In this document: positions 17,458 through 26,666 of the stretch, one piece after another
Numbering within the stretch: the first letter of the stretch is position 1
How the letters are laid out: every line of letters begins with the position of its first letter
NCBI GenBank assembly: GCA_018609045.1
Contig: JABAYK010000052.1
Location: forward strand, 1 to 57,827
Reading direction: 5' to 3'
Length of the DNA stretch: 57,827 nt
From: Flavobacteriales bacterium
GTDB taxonomy: Bacteria; Bacteroidota; Bacteroidia; Flavobacteriales_G; Salibacteraceae
The notes under the pieces: generated by a model
Told to the model about the DNA's origin: nothing
Seen by the model: only the letters and a program-made list of their open reading frames with translations
Databases searched by the model: none
Translations under genes and position numbers: made by a program

Positions 17458-17904
17458 CTAACCCTTTGTAAAGTCTGGCTTCTGAGGATGAAGTAGCTTG
17501 TTGATTGTATGGCGGCTCAACCCAAGGAGTTCCGATATTTCGCGTGCAACTTCATATCCATTTAGGTAGGCCACGAAACCATCATCAAAATCTGCAGATA
17601 ATATTAAAGCTTCAACTAGTGCTGTATCTTGAACACAAAATAATTTTCTAATGTAAACAGATGTATCGTAAGGAATTAAGGTTGAGTCGTCTCCATCTTC
17701 AAAACCAAATCCACCTTGGCTAAAATTCCAAGTGGTATCGTTAAAGTTGGTGTTTTTCCAACCAGTATCAGGTTGTTGATTTCCTCTGAACCATTTCCAA
17801 TTATCGTTACTGTAAATAATTGTTTCCCAATGGTCTACGCTGCCATATTGGGCCAATAAGTTAGCTGAAAAAATAGTAAATAATATTCCTAACAAATACT
17901 TCAT
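17458..17904 (-). CDS. CotH-kinase family T9SS protein, N-terminal fragment
   Basis: Begins with a signal peptide (ILFTIFSANLLAQ) and carries a carbohydrate-binding-like domain (WKWFRGNQQPDTGW, FVAYLNGYEVARE). After VARE the frame leaves the protein. Adding one A to the run at about 17540 restores an expected continuation (GTPWVEPPYNQQ ... LYKGLDPIK), and a second added base near 17440 joins it to the long downstream frame (NNNFFYALKPGKNVLAVQVH). So two single-base deletions within about 110 bp split one gene of about 730 codons. The last 25 residues as read are off-frame. Confidence 0.8.
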   Translation of the reverse strand: MKYLLGILFTIFSANLLAQYGSVDHWETIIYSNDNWKWFRGNQQPDTGWKNTNFNDTTWNFSQGGFGFEDGDDSTLIPYDTSVYIRKLFCVQDTALVEALILSADFDDGFVAYLNGYEVAREISELLGLSRHTINKLLHPQKPDFTKG

Positions 17905-18017
17905 AAAGTTCTGACATTCAGTGTTGCAATTTATTTATAATATCTACACGAAAAAAGTGAGAATTGTTTTTCTTTTTCTCAATAAAGTTGTGAATATTTG
18001 GCAAAAAAATAAAAGAC

Positions 18018-19217
18018 ATGTCCCACAACGCTGCAAACGAAATTCAAGATTTACAATTTTTTGGAGAATATGGAGGTGTAAATCCCTCAATTACAGACTC
18101 TTCAACTTTTACTTTTATGTCGGCTCGCTCTATGGAGGAGTTGTTTGAAATAGAAAGAGAAGGATGTTACTTATATTCAAGGCACACCAACCCAATGAAT
18201 GCCTATTTGGGGCATGCCTTAGCCAAACTTGAAGGCACAGAGGCTGCTCATGTTTCTGCTTCAGGCATGGGTTCTATCTCTACGGTTATTATGCAAATAT
18301 GTCAAAGTGGCGATGAAATTATTTCTGCCCGTACTATTTATGGTGGTACATATGCTTTCTTTAAGAATTTTCTACCCAAGTTTAATATCAAGGTAAAATT
18401 TGTAGATATTACCGATTTCGAGGCGGTTAAATCTAATTTGAAGGAGAATACCAAAATGATTTATTGCGAAGGAATTTCAAATCCTTTGTTAGAAATTTCT
18501 GATTTGGAAGCCTTGGGTAAAATTTCGAAAGAAAATGATTTAAAGTTGGTTGTTGACAATACTTTTTCTCCTTTGGTTTTAAGACCTGCCAAGCATGGAG
18601 CCGATGTTGTAATTCACTCTTTAACCAAGTTTATTAATGGTACAAGTGATACCGTTGGTGGTGTTGTTTGTGGAACCAAAGAGTTTGTGGGATCTATGAT
18701 TGATGTTAACTCTGGAGCTGCGATGCTTCTAGGCCCGGTGATGGATGGACTGCGATCTGCCTCGATTTTAAAAAATATTCATACGCTTCACCTAAGAATG
18801 AAACAACATGCTTTAAATGCCATGTTTTTAGCAGAAAGACTTGAACAGGCGGGAGTAAGGGTAGTTTATCCGGGTTTAAAATCTCACAAAGACCATGAAT
18901 TAATAACCAAGTTGCATGAACCTGAATATGGATACTCTGGTTTGTTAACCATTGATGCAGGAAACCACGAAAGAGCAAATACTTTAATGGAATTAATGCA
19001 AGAAGAAAACATAGGATATTTGGCCGTGAGCTTAGGGTTTTACAAAAGTTTATTCAGTTCGCCTGGTTCTTCAACTTCTTCTGAAATTTCTGACGAAGAA
19101 AAAGCTACCATGGGATTAAGTGAAGGCCTGATTAGAATGAGTGTTGGTTTAGACGAAGATATTAGCAGAACTTGGAAACGCTTGAAAAAGTGTTTGAGCG
19201 CAGTTGGAATGGCTTAA
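18018..19217 (+). CDS. PLP-dependent Cys/Met-metabolism enzyme (cystathionine synthase/methionine gamma-lyase family)
   Basis: A 399-residue cytosolic PLP enzyme of the trans-sulfuration family. Motifs in order: YSRHTNPMN (53-61), the SASGMGSIS phosphate-loop region, VVDNTF with Asp180 contacting the PLP ring nitrogen, and HSLTKF with the Schiff-base Lys204; the C-terminus has the MSVGLDE substrate-binding Arg region (LIRMSVG). Candidate activities are methionine gamma-lyase, cystathionine gamma-lyase/synthase or O-acetylhomoserine sulfhydrylase; sequence by eye does not decide. The leader (17905-18017) shows no SAM riboswitch. Single gene, divergent from the CotH gene. Confidence 0.9.
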   Translation: MSHNAANEIQDLQFFGEYGGVNPSITDSSTFTFMSARSMEELFEIEREGCYLYSRHTNPMNAYLGHALAKLEGTEAAHVSASGMGSISTVIMQICQSGDEIISARTIYGGTYAFFKNFLPKFNIKVKFVDITDFEAVKSNLKENTKMIYCEGISNPLLEISDLEALGKISKENDLKLVVDNTFSPLVLRPAKHGADVVIHSLTKFINGTSDTVGGVVCGTKEFVGSMIDVNSGAAMLLGPVMDGLRSASILKNIHTLHLRMKQHALNAMFLAERLEQAGVRVVYPGLKSHKDHELITKLHEPEYGYSGLLTIDAGNHERANTLMELMQEENIGYLAVSLGFYKSLFSSPGSSTSSEISDEEKATMGLSEGLIRMSVGLDEDISRTWKRLKKCLSAVGMA

Positions 19218-19282
19218 ATCGTTATTCTTACAAACTAAATAATCTCTCAATTCTCTATTTAGAGTTTGAGTGACTTTAGAAT

Positions 19283-19915
19283 TTATTCTTTTTCAACCAT
19301 TTTAATTAATTGCTTCATGGTTTCTGTAGGGCCTTTTGTTATGGCAAGATTAACCAACCAAGTGGGAATCTCTCCACCAGGATTAGACAATACTTTATAC
19401 TCTATTTGTAGGTTTCCATTTCCCAAGGGGCTTATTTTCCAACTTGATTCAAATTCAGAAATATGAACATACTCATCATTTTGCGTTGATTCTGGTTCAC
19501 CTTTTAAAGAGCGTGCATAATAAATACCTGTTGTTGGGTCAATAAAATTTGTACTTTTCACATAAAGATCTCTATCATCAAATGGAAATGGAAAGTCTAG
19601 TGTGATGTAGTAACTGAATTCATTATTATTTACTTTTTTTATTAGGCGAGAACTATCGCATTTGTATACCCAACTTGAATAAAGTGAGGCTTTTAGCATA
19701 AAATTGGTAATTGTTTCCATAGAAGATTTTACCAAACAAACTATTCGAATTTGTTTTACACTTGAACTTGCTGTTGTTCGGGTATACACTTCAATTTCAT
19801 CTTCTGAATTTACCAATTCCCAATTTATATATTCATCTTCTTGCGCCTTAACAAAAGTTGAACAAAAGCAAAAAAGAATGATAAAAATACGATTCAATTT
19901 ATTGGTTAAAGTCAT
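19283..19915 (-). CDS. Exported START-domain protein
   Basis: A 210-residue protein with a signal peptide (to about VKAQ, residue 24). The rest is a START-type lipid-binding fold: opening WELVNSEDEIEVYTR, central DFPFPFDDRDLYVKS, SSWKISPLGNGNLQIEY and the closing helix TKGPTETMKQLIKMV. The residue pattern is close to eukaryote-like START domains that bind sterols or phospholipids. Being periplasmic, it might carry or sense a membrane lipid. Convergent with the PLP enzyme gene. Confidence 0.85.
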   Translation of the reverse strand: MTLTNKLNRIFIILFCFCSTFVKAQEDEYINWELVNSEDEIEVYTRTTASSSVKQIRIVCLVKSSMETITNFMLKASLYSSWVYKCDSSRLIKKVNNNEFSYYITLDFPFPFDDRDLYVKSTNFIDPTTGIYYARSLKGEPESTQNDEYVHISEFESSWKISPLGNGNLQIEYKVLSNPGGEIPTWLVNLAITKGPTETMKQLIKMVEKE

Positions 19916-19983
19916 GTTTTCATGTTTACAGACAAACGAATCGATTTAGAAGAAATTTGGAATTTTAAAAAAGAAATAAACTT

Positions 19984-20418
19984 CTAGCTAGAATGGTCGG
20001 CTACAATTTTCCATTCGCCATTAAATTTTTTCCATAGTAAAGTATAATGTCCTTCAGGATGGTCGCCGGGTCTGGTTAATTCCCATTTGCCAATTACAAA
20101 TGCTTCGAAAGGGGAGAGCACTTTTACTTGTTTTAAGGTGAATGTAAGTTCTCCCATTTTTTCAGGCGTTGGATAACCCTTTTGGTAATTTTCTAAAGTG
20201 TTTTGCCAGCCATAGGTTAAACCTTTTGAACCGATAAATACCAATGAATCGTTTTTCCAATAGCCTTGCATAAAACCTTCTAAGTCGCCTTTATTCCAAG
20301 CTAGTTGCTGTTGGTACATAACTTCTTTAATGGCATTTACTTCAGATTTTTCGTCGTAGGTGTTGCAACCAAAAAGGCCGGTAACGATTATAAATAGAAA
20401 TAAAACTTTACTCCTCAT
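19984..20418 (-). CDS. SnoaL/DUF4440-like (NTF2 fold) lipoprotein
   Basis: A 144-residue lipoprotein: signal with lipobox LFGCN, then an NTF2-like cone fold (INAIKE-type helix read as VNAIKEVMYQQQLAWNKGDLEGFMQGYW, later GKWELTR, HYTLLWKKFNGEWKIVADHSS). Such proteins are often annotated DUF4440 or SnoaL-like; most are ligand-binding or isomerase-like, with no function assigned here. Its start overlaps the end of the DUF2452 gene by 11 bp, so it lies last in a BNR-DUF2452-NTF2 unit. Confidence 0.82.
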   Translation of the reverse strand: MRSKVLFLFIIVTGLFGCNTYDEKSEVNAIKEVMYQQQLAWNKGDLEGFMQGYWKNDSLVFIGSKGLTYGWQNTLENYQKGYPTPEKMGELTFTLKQVKVLSPFEAFVIGKWELTRPGDHPEGHYTLLWKKFNGEWKIVADHSS

Positions 20419-20854
20419 CCCAATTGATATTTTCTCTAATTACATCCCAAGTGTGGTCATGCATAAGTTTAACTTCAGAAATAAACTCCATTTTTAAACT
20501 GCGACCCCATTCTTCGGGCGAAATCATGCTTAAAAAATGTTTTTGATTATCTCTTTGGTACAAATAATAAACATGGCCAATTAGGGGTTTAAAATTCATA
20601 TCGGCTAAGTAAATTCTTTCAGAAATTTCAACCCTTTTTTGCAAATCTTTGGCCTGGTCTGCTAACAATTGAATTTGCTTGTGTATTTGCTCCATTTGCT
20701 TGTTGGTTTGTTCAACCATCGCACTCATGGCATTGCCTTTTACTCGGCCTTTGTCTATTGGTTTAATTACCGGACTCCCAACATGGTGAGCATAGGGCAG
20801 GGTAGAAGGGGTTTCTGTAATTTTATCTTTATCTATCGGATTTTCTTTAATCAT
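20408..20854 (-). CDS. DUF2452 family protein
   Basis: A 148-residue cytosolic protein that fits DUF2452: NPIDKDKITETPSTLPYAH at the start, a central coiled-coil helix (about 50-85, EQTNKQMEQIHKQIQLL), then YLADMNFKPLIGHVYYLY and FLSMISPEEWG. The family is found in Bacteroidota and some eukaryotes, function unknown. It overlaps the upstream BNR-repeat gene by 8 bp and the downstream lipoprotein gene by 11 bp. Confidence 0.85.
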   Translation of the reverse strand: MIKENPIDKDKITETPSTLPYAHHVGSPVIKPIDKGRVKGNAMSAMVEQTNKQMEQIHKQIQLLADQAKDLQKRVEISERIYLADMNFKPLIGHVYYLYQRDNQKHFLSMISPEEWGRSLKMEFISEVKLMHDHTWDVIRENINWDEE

Positions 20855-23800
20855 CAGAAAGCTTTACTGGTTTATACTCCTTAAACAATTTAGGCTCGCT
20901 TTGTTTTACCAAATCTTGATAATTTTTCCAATTGGCTTCAAAAAATTTATTTATTGATTTGGCTGCTTTTTGCAATTCGCGTTCTACATTTTTTAAGGCA
21001 ATTTCTGCTTGAGGTCCAGGATAGTCAGTTGGCCAATTAATGTATTCGCCTGCAGAACCTAATAGGTTATTAATTCTTACCGTTACATGATCATATCCTT
21101 CAAAATCTTTGGCTGTCATAAAAAACAAGTAATATTTATTGATTGAGTCTTGGCAAGTTTTGCCTTGCTTTTTGATTTTGGCTTGAATTGAATCTTCTAA
21201 CAACTCAATATTTTGGTTTACCATGCCAATTCGTTTCGATGCGTCGTTTAAATTGGTTACGAGGTCAAAAGCTGCTTTTGTATAACCTTGAAGTTGGTTG
21301 TTCAGCTTTTCTTTTTGGTTATATGCCTCTGCAGAAAACGGAACTCTTGGGTCGGGTTTTACAGTTACCGAAGTGCTGTCTTTAAAATCGTCTTTCACCA
21401 AAATAATTTTGTATTTGCCAGGTTTTACTTTGTTGCCCGATGGCTTATCAGCATCTTTTATGGGTGAGCTGTAACTTGGGAAATTAACTCCATTAGCTCT
21501 TAAATTCCAATAAGTTCTGTTGAATCCGCTATCGGGTTTAATCGTGTAATTTCTAATGGTGTCGCCATCTTCATTAAAAATATAAACACCAATTTTCTTT
21601 GATGATTTTTTCTTGTCTTTCTTTTCATTAGATTTTTCTGAATTTTCATTTTCGGCTTCCTCATCATCCTCTTCGATATTTTTGTCATCAATATCTTTTT
21701 CCTCAACATCTTTTTCTGCATTAGTAGGCATCCACCAATAACTTATCATGGCGCCACTTCTTTTGTTGTCTCCTGCAAAAGTTGCATCTGCCCCAAATCG
21801 TAAACCATCTGGCTGACCTCTATAAGCCAAATAAGCATCTGGAGTGTCGAAGGTTTTTAGGTTGCCTAAATTATCAATTCCATTTTTGGCAATAAACCTA
21901 AATGGCGCAATATTGTCGAATACAAAAGCTGCCCTGCCAAAAGTACCTGTAACCAAATCGCTTTCGCGGTCTTGAATTTGCATATCTCTTGTGGCAACGT
22001 TGGGGTATCCTTTGCCCCATTTTTCCCAATTTAAGCCTTTGTCGAAGCTTGTGTAAAGGCCATTTTCGGTGCCTAAAAACAATAAGTTGGGTTCTTTAAT
22101 GTCTTGAATAACAGACAAACAATGACCAAATACTTGATTTTCAGAAACTAGGTTCTTCCAAGTTTTCCCGAAATCTTTGGTGTAAAAAAGGTAAGGTTTC
22201 CAATCGTTTTGGCGGTAATTATTTACCACTACAAAAGCTTCAGCCTCATCATATTTTGAAGCTCTAATTTGTGGAATCCAAGCTTCCTTAGGCATTGCTT
22301 TGATTGATGGTGATAGGTTTTTCCAAGTTTTACCTCCATCTTGCGTAAGCTGAATATTTCCATCATCGGTGCCAACCCAAATAACTTCTTTATTAAGGCT
22401 AGAAGGTTCTATGGCAATTATAGTGGTGTGGTTTTCAGCTTTGGTTGCATCTATGGTTAAACCACCACTTTCCGCTTGTTTTTGCTTTTCAGGATTATTG
22501 GTTGTTAAATCAGTTGAAATAATTTCCCAACTTTTACCCTGATCTTCACTTTTGTGAACGAATTGACTTCCAAAGTACAATCCTTTTTTGTTGAAAGGAT
22601 CTTGTGCCATAGCTGCATTCCAATGAAATCTCAATTTTTCGTCATCAGGATGTAAAGGTTGTATGTAGTGATTTTGACCCGTTTGCTTATCGAACCGGTA
22701 AATGTTTCCGCCTTGATACATGGCAAAGCCAAATCTGTTATTTTCAGGATCTGGCATTACATCAAACCCATCACCAAAAAGTACTTCGTTCCAATAGCTA
22801 TTTCTTATGCCATCATTTTTCCAAACATAAGCAGGTCCAACCCATGAGCCATTGTCTTGCATTCCACCATAAACATTGTATGGAATATCGTTATCTAAAT
22901 TGATGTGATAAAATTGGGCTAGCGGCAAATTCTCTACAAAGCGCCAGGTTTTTCCGCCATCTCTAGAAATATTCATTCCACCATCGTTTCCATTAATCAT
23001 AAAGTTATTGTTGGTAGGATGAATGTAAAATGCATGATGATCGGGGTGATAGCCGCTGTAAGGCATAATTACTTCAAAAGTTTTTCCTCCGTCTTCGCTT
23101 TTGGTAACTAGGGAGAATAAATTAAATAATCTGTTTTCGTTTTGAGGATCAACATAAATATCGGCATAATAAAATGGTCGGTTTCCGATGTTTTTATCGG
23201 CAACTTTGTTCCATTTAAAACCGCCATCGTTAGAACGGTAAAGGGCAGTTTTTTTAGATTCTACCAAGGCATAAACAATATTAGGTTTTGAGGGAGAAAT
23301 TGCCAAACCTATTCTGCCAATTTCATCTTTTGGCAATCCGTCTTTTTCTGTCTTTTTTTGCCAGGTTTCGCCTGCATCAAAAGAAATATAAAGGCCTGAG
23401 CCTTCGCCGCCAGATTTAAAAAACCAAGGCCAACGTTGGTGTTCCCACATGGCTGCAATTAATTTATTGGGATTTTGGGCATCTACCACTAAATCAGCAC
23501 AACCTGTTAATTGATTGTTGTACAATACCTTTTTCCATGTTTTTCCGCCATCGGTTGTTTTGTAAACTCCTCTGTCTTCAGTTGGGCCCCACGCTGAGCC
23601 AAGAGTGGCAGCAAAAACTACATTTGGATTATCTCTATGAATAATAATTCTGTGGATGGTTCTGGTATTTTCCAACCCCATGCATCTCCAGGTTTTACCA
23701 CCATCTATCGATTTGTAAATTCCAAAACCACTAGTGTGGCTGTTTCTTGGGTTTCCTTCGCCGGTGCCAGCCCAAATTACATCAGGATTTGTTTGCTGAA

Positions 23801-24077
23801 CGGCAACTGCTCCAATAGAAATTACTTTTTCATCATCAAAAAGAGGTTTCCAATCGATACCTCCATCAGTTGAACGCCATAACCCGCCTGAGGCCGTACC
23901 AGCATATATTACCTCAGGTTTGGCTTCAACAACATCAATTGCTGTTACTCGGCCACTCATTCCGGCAGGACCGATTGACCTTGGCTTAAAGTTTTTCCAA
24001 TAGTTTTCTTGTAAAACTTGGGCATTTACGAATGAAAATGCTATAAGTGTGGTAAGTAAAAGGGTAAATTTTTTCAT
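20847..24077 (-). CDS. Large secreted BNR/sortilin-type beta-propeller protein
   Basis: A protein of about 1076 residues from the ATG at 24077, which begins a good signal peptide (MKKFTLLLTTLIAFSFVNA); an upstream in-frame start at 24113 would bury it. The first 700 residues are repeated Asp-box blades (SxDGGxTW variants such as STDGGIDWK, SIDGGKTW, TTDGGKTW), giving sortilin/VPS10- or xyloglucanase-like propellers. A very acidic/lysine-rich insert lies at about 786-827. The C-terminal part has a Fn/peptidase-associated beta domain and helices. No T9SS domain is seen. Such proteins are abundant exported proteins in Bacteroidota, often of unknown function, some called glycosyl hydrolases. First in a three-gene unit. 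Confidence 0.88.
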   Translation of the reverse strand: MKKFTLLLTTLIAFSFVNAQVLQENYWKNFKPRSIGPAGMSGRVTAIDVVEAKPEVIYAGTASGGLWRSTDGGIDWKPLFDDEKVISIGAVAVQQTNPDVIWAGTGEGNPRNSHTSGFGIYKSIDGGKTWRCMGLENTRTIHRIIIHRDNPNVVFAATLGSAWGPTEDRGVYKTTDGGKTWKKVLYNNQLTGCADLVVDAQNPNKLIAAMWEHQRWPWFFKSGGEGSGLYISFDAGETWQKKTEKDGLPKDEIGRIGLAISPSKPNIVYALVESKKTALYRSNDGGFKWNKVADKNIGNRPFYYADIYVDPQNENRLFNLFSLVTKSEDGGKTFEVIMPYSGYHPDHHAFYIHPTNNNFMINGNDGGMNISRDGGKTWRFVENLPLAQFYHINLDNDIPYNVYGGMQDNGSWVGPAYVWKNDGIRNSYWNEVLFGDGFDVMPDPENNRFGFAMYQGGNIYRFDKQTGQNHYIQPLHPDDEKLRFHWNAAMAQDPFNKKGLYFGSQFVHKSEDQGKSWEIISTDLTTNNPEKQKQAESGGLTIDATKAENHTTIIAIEPSSLNKEVIWVGTDDGNIQLTQDGGKTWKNLSPSIKAMPKEAWIPQIRASKYDEAEAFVVVNNYRQNDWKPYLFYTKDFGKTWKNLVSENQVFGHCLSVIQDIKEPNLLFLGTENGLYTSFDKGLNWEKWGKGYPNVATRDMQIQDRESDLVTGTFGRAAFVFDNIAPFRFIAKNGIDNLGNLKTFDTPDAYLAYRGQPDGLRFGADATFAGDNKRSGAMISYWWMPTNAEKDVEEKDIDDKNIEEDDEEAENENSEKSNEKKDKKKSSKKIGVYIFNEDGDTIRNYTIKPDSGFNRTYWNLRANGVNFPSYSSPIKDADKPSGNKVKPGKYKIILVKDDFKDSTSVTVKPDPRVPFSAEAYNQKEKLNNQLQGYTKAAFDLVTNLNDASKRIGMVNQNIELLEDSIQAKIKKQGKTCQDSINKYYLFFMTAKDFEGYDHVTVRINNLLGSAGEYINWPTDYPGPQAEIALKNVERELQKAAKSINKFFEANWKNYQDLVKQSEPKLFKEYKPVKLSDD

Positions 24078-24139
24078 TTTGTTTTCTTGATGTGGAGGTA
24101 ACAAAGAAAACAAGAAATAAGTTTTAGCAAAAGCTATTG

Positions 24140-24400
24140 CTACAGAGTATTTTCAAAATCTATTGGCAGGTCTTTTTCTTGCGCTTTTTTATCCATTCCT
24201 GAGCCAACGGCAATTCCAATCGCCATTCCTAAGGGAAGGCCTATTCCCAATAACCCCATATTACCCCCATTGAAACTCCAAATGCAGTGCCGAGAGCAAT
24301 TCCAAAACACTCATTCCTAATACAATCCAATGTTTACGGTAATGATTTTTGGGTACAATTTTTTTTCTATTATTTTCAAGAAAACACTTTTTAAAATTGA
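24140..24400 (-). pseudogene. Decayed small glycine-zipper membrane protein gene
   Basis: Read on the minus strand, pieces in different frames give KNHYRKHWIVLGMS, then GIALGTAFGVSMG, then GLLGIGLPLGMAIGIAVGSGMDKKAQE and a stop at 24140. Together they form a small two-helix protein with Gly-zipper repeats, a type seen in many Bacteroidota. Two single-base gaps, in a TTTT run (about 24300) and a GGGGG run (about 24270), break the frame, and no in-frame ATG is seen upstream. Real decay and base-call error are both possible. Confidence 0.5.
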
Positions 24401-24436
24401 ATTTTGTTTATTAAAAGAAATATTCTTGGTAGTTTA

Positions 24437-25534
24437 TTATGGACTCACCAAGTTAAAACTCACATTAAAATACAATGGATTGGTTAAACTATTTTCAATA
24501 GCTAGCGGTTGGTCTCCAAAAAAGCCACGGTAAAAATCTTGCCCGCCCGGAACTTCATCAACATTAAAAGAATAGTTTATTCTGTAGCCGCCTTCTAGAG
24601 CAATCCAAACAAAGCCAATTAGTTTTCTTTGCCATTGAAACCTAACTCTTAGTTCGCTTCTTCGAATTTCTAAATCATCAACAGGGGTAAAACCATTGTT
24701 GTTGGCAAGTGAAAGAGAGCCTTCATCGAATCTATAGCTATTTCCTTCTAATTCGAAACCAAAGAAAAGCATGTTTTGTCGGTTTATGGTGTACCTTACA
24801 TGGCCTCTTGCAGGTAATAATAATTCAGTACCCCACTTACTAGTTGGAGATGTCCAATTGAATAAGAAAATAGGAATATAATTTAATTCGCCTGCTCTAT
24901 AAGTTCTAGAAAGTCCAACTCCCCATTGCTTGCAATCGCTTGGTCTTTTACCCCAAATAGCTGCAGCAGAAAAGGTGTTGTATTTTAAACTTTGAGGTTT
25001 TGATAAGGTGTAGTCACCATTCATATCTGAAGCCAACTGAACTAAAATAAAGTTGGTTTCGTTAAGTGGTTTAAATATGGTTGAGTTTAATCCAAGAGTT
25101 GTTAGGTTATTTTTGTTTAATGCCTGAAGCATTGGGTGGGTTAAGGTATTCGGATTTTCAAAATCGTAATTTACATCCCAAATTTGACCTCCTAATTGAA
25201 CAATTAAACTGTTTTTTGAAATTACTGGAATGTTTGCCCCAATTCGTAAACCTTGTGTTGAATTTACCCTTGCTGTTTGAGGTCCAAAATTAGAAATTAC
25301 TCCTGCTGTTAAATCGTAACCGCCTTGGAAATCGTAACCAACAGAAATTAACCTAGCTGGACTTAATCCACTAATTTTTGCTGAGGCAAAACTTTTTGTT
25401 CCTTCATCAACGTAATCTAAATTATCGTAAATGCTGTAATCTTCTTCTTCTGAGGTAGTTTCTACTTGAGCAAATAAATTACTAGAAACCAATAAACTTA
25501 GGGTAATAAATGTTAATACCTTAAACGCTGACAT
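24437..25534 (-). CDS. Outer-membrane beta-barrel protein (DUF6268-like)
   Basis: A 365-residue protein with signal peptide (SNLFAQ). After an acidic N-terminal stretch (EEEDYSIYDNLDY) the chain is alternating amphipathic strands with aromatic girdles (LIVQLGGQIWDVNYDF, QWGVGLSRTYRAGEL, ELRVRFQWQRKLIGFVWIALEGGYRINY) and a strong final strand (LYFNVSFNLVSP), as expected of an outer-membrane barrel. It resembles DUF6268 proteins, function unknown. It is third in a minus-strand unit after a lipoprotein and a DUF2147 gene, with 19 bp between it and the latter. Confidence 0.72.
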   Translation of the reverse strand: MSAFKVLTFITLSLLVSSNLFAQVETTSEEEDYSIYDNLDYVDEGTKSFASAKISGLSPARLISVGYDFQGGYDLTAGVISNFGPQTARVNSTQGLRIGANIPVISKNSLIVQLGGQIWDVNYDFENPNTLTHPMLQALNKNNLTTLGLNSTIFKPLNETNFILVQLASDMNGDYTLSKPQSLKYNTFSAAAIWGKRPSDCKQWGVGLSRTYRAGELNYIPIFLFNWTSPTSKWGTELLLPARGHVRYTINRQNMLFFGFELEGNSYRFDEGSLSLANNNGFTPVDDLEIRRSELRVRFQWQRKLIGFVWIALEGGYRINYSFNVDEVPGGQDFYRGFFGDQPLAIENSLTNPLYFNVSFNLVSP

Positions 25535-25553
25535 AAAGATTTAATTTGAAGGG

Positions 25554-26021
25554 TTATTTCTTTTTTGATGGCATTTGTAATCTTTTCCAAACATCAGTTC
25601 TACCCAAAGCTGAAACACCAATGTATCCTCTAATATCAAGGGTGTTATCATCTTTCATTTTAATAGTACTGCTATATGTACTTCCATTTTCTGGGTCGTA
25701 AATGGTTCCTTCGCTCCAAGTATTTTTATCGGTATATTCAAAATCTTTTAAAATTCGGTAACCTCTTAATGGAGTAGATGTCATGCTTTCATCAGGGTTG
25801 TTTTTATCAACTTTTGGATTACCAGTTTCTGGATCGTTAGGTTCTTTTAACCAAACAATTTTACCATAGTATTTATTGCCAATTTTTTCGATTTTTACTT
25901 TGGCTTTTCCGTGACTTGGTTCCCAAACTCCAATTAGCTTATCTCCTTCTACTTGGGCCAATGCTCCAAATGAAAAAATACTTGTTAAAGCAATTACTAG
26001 TGTAATTTTTAATGAATTCAT
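25554..26021 (-). CDS. DUF2147 domain protein (exported)
   Basis: About 155 residues from the ATG at 26021, one base after the upstream gene's stop; an in-frame ATG at 26042 would add a charged tail ahead of the signal peptide. Signal peptide to about FGALAQ, then a DUF2147 beta-barrel-like domain: GVWEP-type start, VKIEKIGNKYYGKIVWLKEP, DKNNPD, LRGYRILKDF, DPENGSTYSSTIKM and LGRTDVW. Function unknown; the family is predicted to be periplasmic with a lipocalin-like fold. Confidence 0.88.
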   Translation of the reverse strand: MNSLKITLVIALTSIFSFGALAQVEGDKLIGVWEPSHGKAKVKIEKIGNKYYGKIVWLKEPNDPETGNPKVDKNNPDESMTSTPLRGYRILKDFEYTDKNTWSEGTIYDPENGSTYSSTIKMKDDNTLDIRGYIGVSALGRTDVWKRLQMPSKKK

Positions 26022-26022
26022 C

Positions 26023-26556
26023 TTATTTAGTTTTATAGTCAATATTTAATTCGAGCTTCAATTCAACATTCATATCATCTTTGTAATCGTCTTCAGCAAA
26101 ATCTAAATCAAGCAATACCGTGAAAACTTCTTCTTTGAAAAAATCTAACAATTCTACTTCATTACTTACAGTTAGTTCTATTTGATTTTCTGAAGTGCTA
26201 ATTGGGTTTAGTACAGCAATTGATTGCATAGCGATATTGTCGCTAACCAATTGAAGCGTAGCGCTATTAAACATTTCGAAACTGATGCTATCGTTTGGGT
26301 TTAAGGTTACAATTGCCTTTTTTATTCCTATAGATTTTAAGTTTTCGTTGGCTATAGCAGTTTCAGAACTAATTTTAGAAAGGTCTGGTTTGAAATCAGC
26401 TATAAAGCTATTTCCACCTTGAAAAAATGGGCCGGAGGCATTTAAATCTACGTTGTATTCTGCACTTGTGGTTTTTGTTTTTTCACAAGAAGTAAATATG
26501 TAGACTACTGTGAAAATTACAAATAGAGGCCTAAGAGGTTTGTGTATGTTCTTCAT
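26023..26556 (-). CDS. Hypothetical lipoprotein
   Basis: A 177-residue lipoprotein with lipobox IFTSCEK after a hydrophobic signal. The mature part is predicted beta-rich and acidic (DFAEDDYKDDMNVELKLELN at its end). I recognise no family. It heads the three-gene unit lipoprotein-DUF2147-DUF6268, with a TACTTTTG promoter motif just upstream. It may be a component that works with the outer-membrane barrel encoded downstream; that is inference from position. Confidence 0.72.
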   Translation of the reverse strand: MKNIHKPLRPLFVIFTVVYIFTSCEKTKTTSAEYNVDLNASGPFFQGGNSFIADFKPDLSKISSETAIANENLKSIGIKKAIVTLNPNDSISFEMFNSATLQLVSDNIAMQSIAVLNPISTSENQIELTVSNEVELLDFFKEEVFTVLLDLDFAEDDYKDDMNVELKLELNIDYKTK

Positions 26557-26575
26557 TTTCTACTTTATTTAATTC

Positions 26576-26583
26576 CAAAAGTA
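26576..26583 (-). promoter_or_regulatory. Candidate -7 promoter element (TACTTTTG)
   Basis: TACTTTTG on the minus strand matches TANNTTTG, 19 nt upstream of the lipoprotein start at 26556. No clear -33 TTG is visible at 17-23 nt. Confidence 0.4.
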
Positions 26584-26666
26584 GTGTGAGAAGCGCTTTT
26601 TATTTATTTAATATTTTAAATGATTATTATAAATAAAATTTATGGATTAGGGTGGGGGCTCTAATT

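Noticed and set aside
17905..18017. SAM riboswitch or S-box before the Cys/Met-metabolism enzyme
   Set aside because: No conserved helices or loop words can be found in the leader; it is plain AT-rich DNA.
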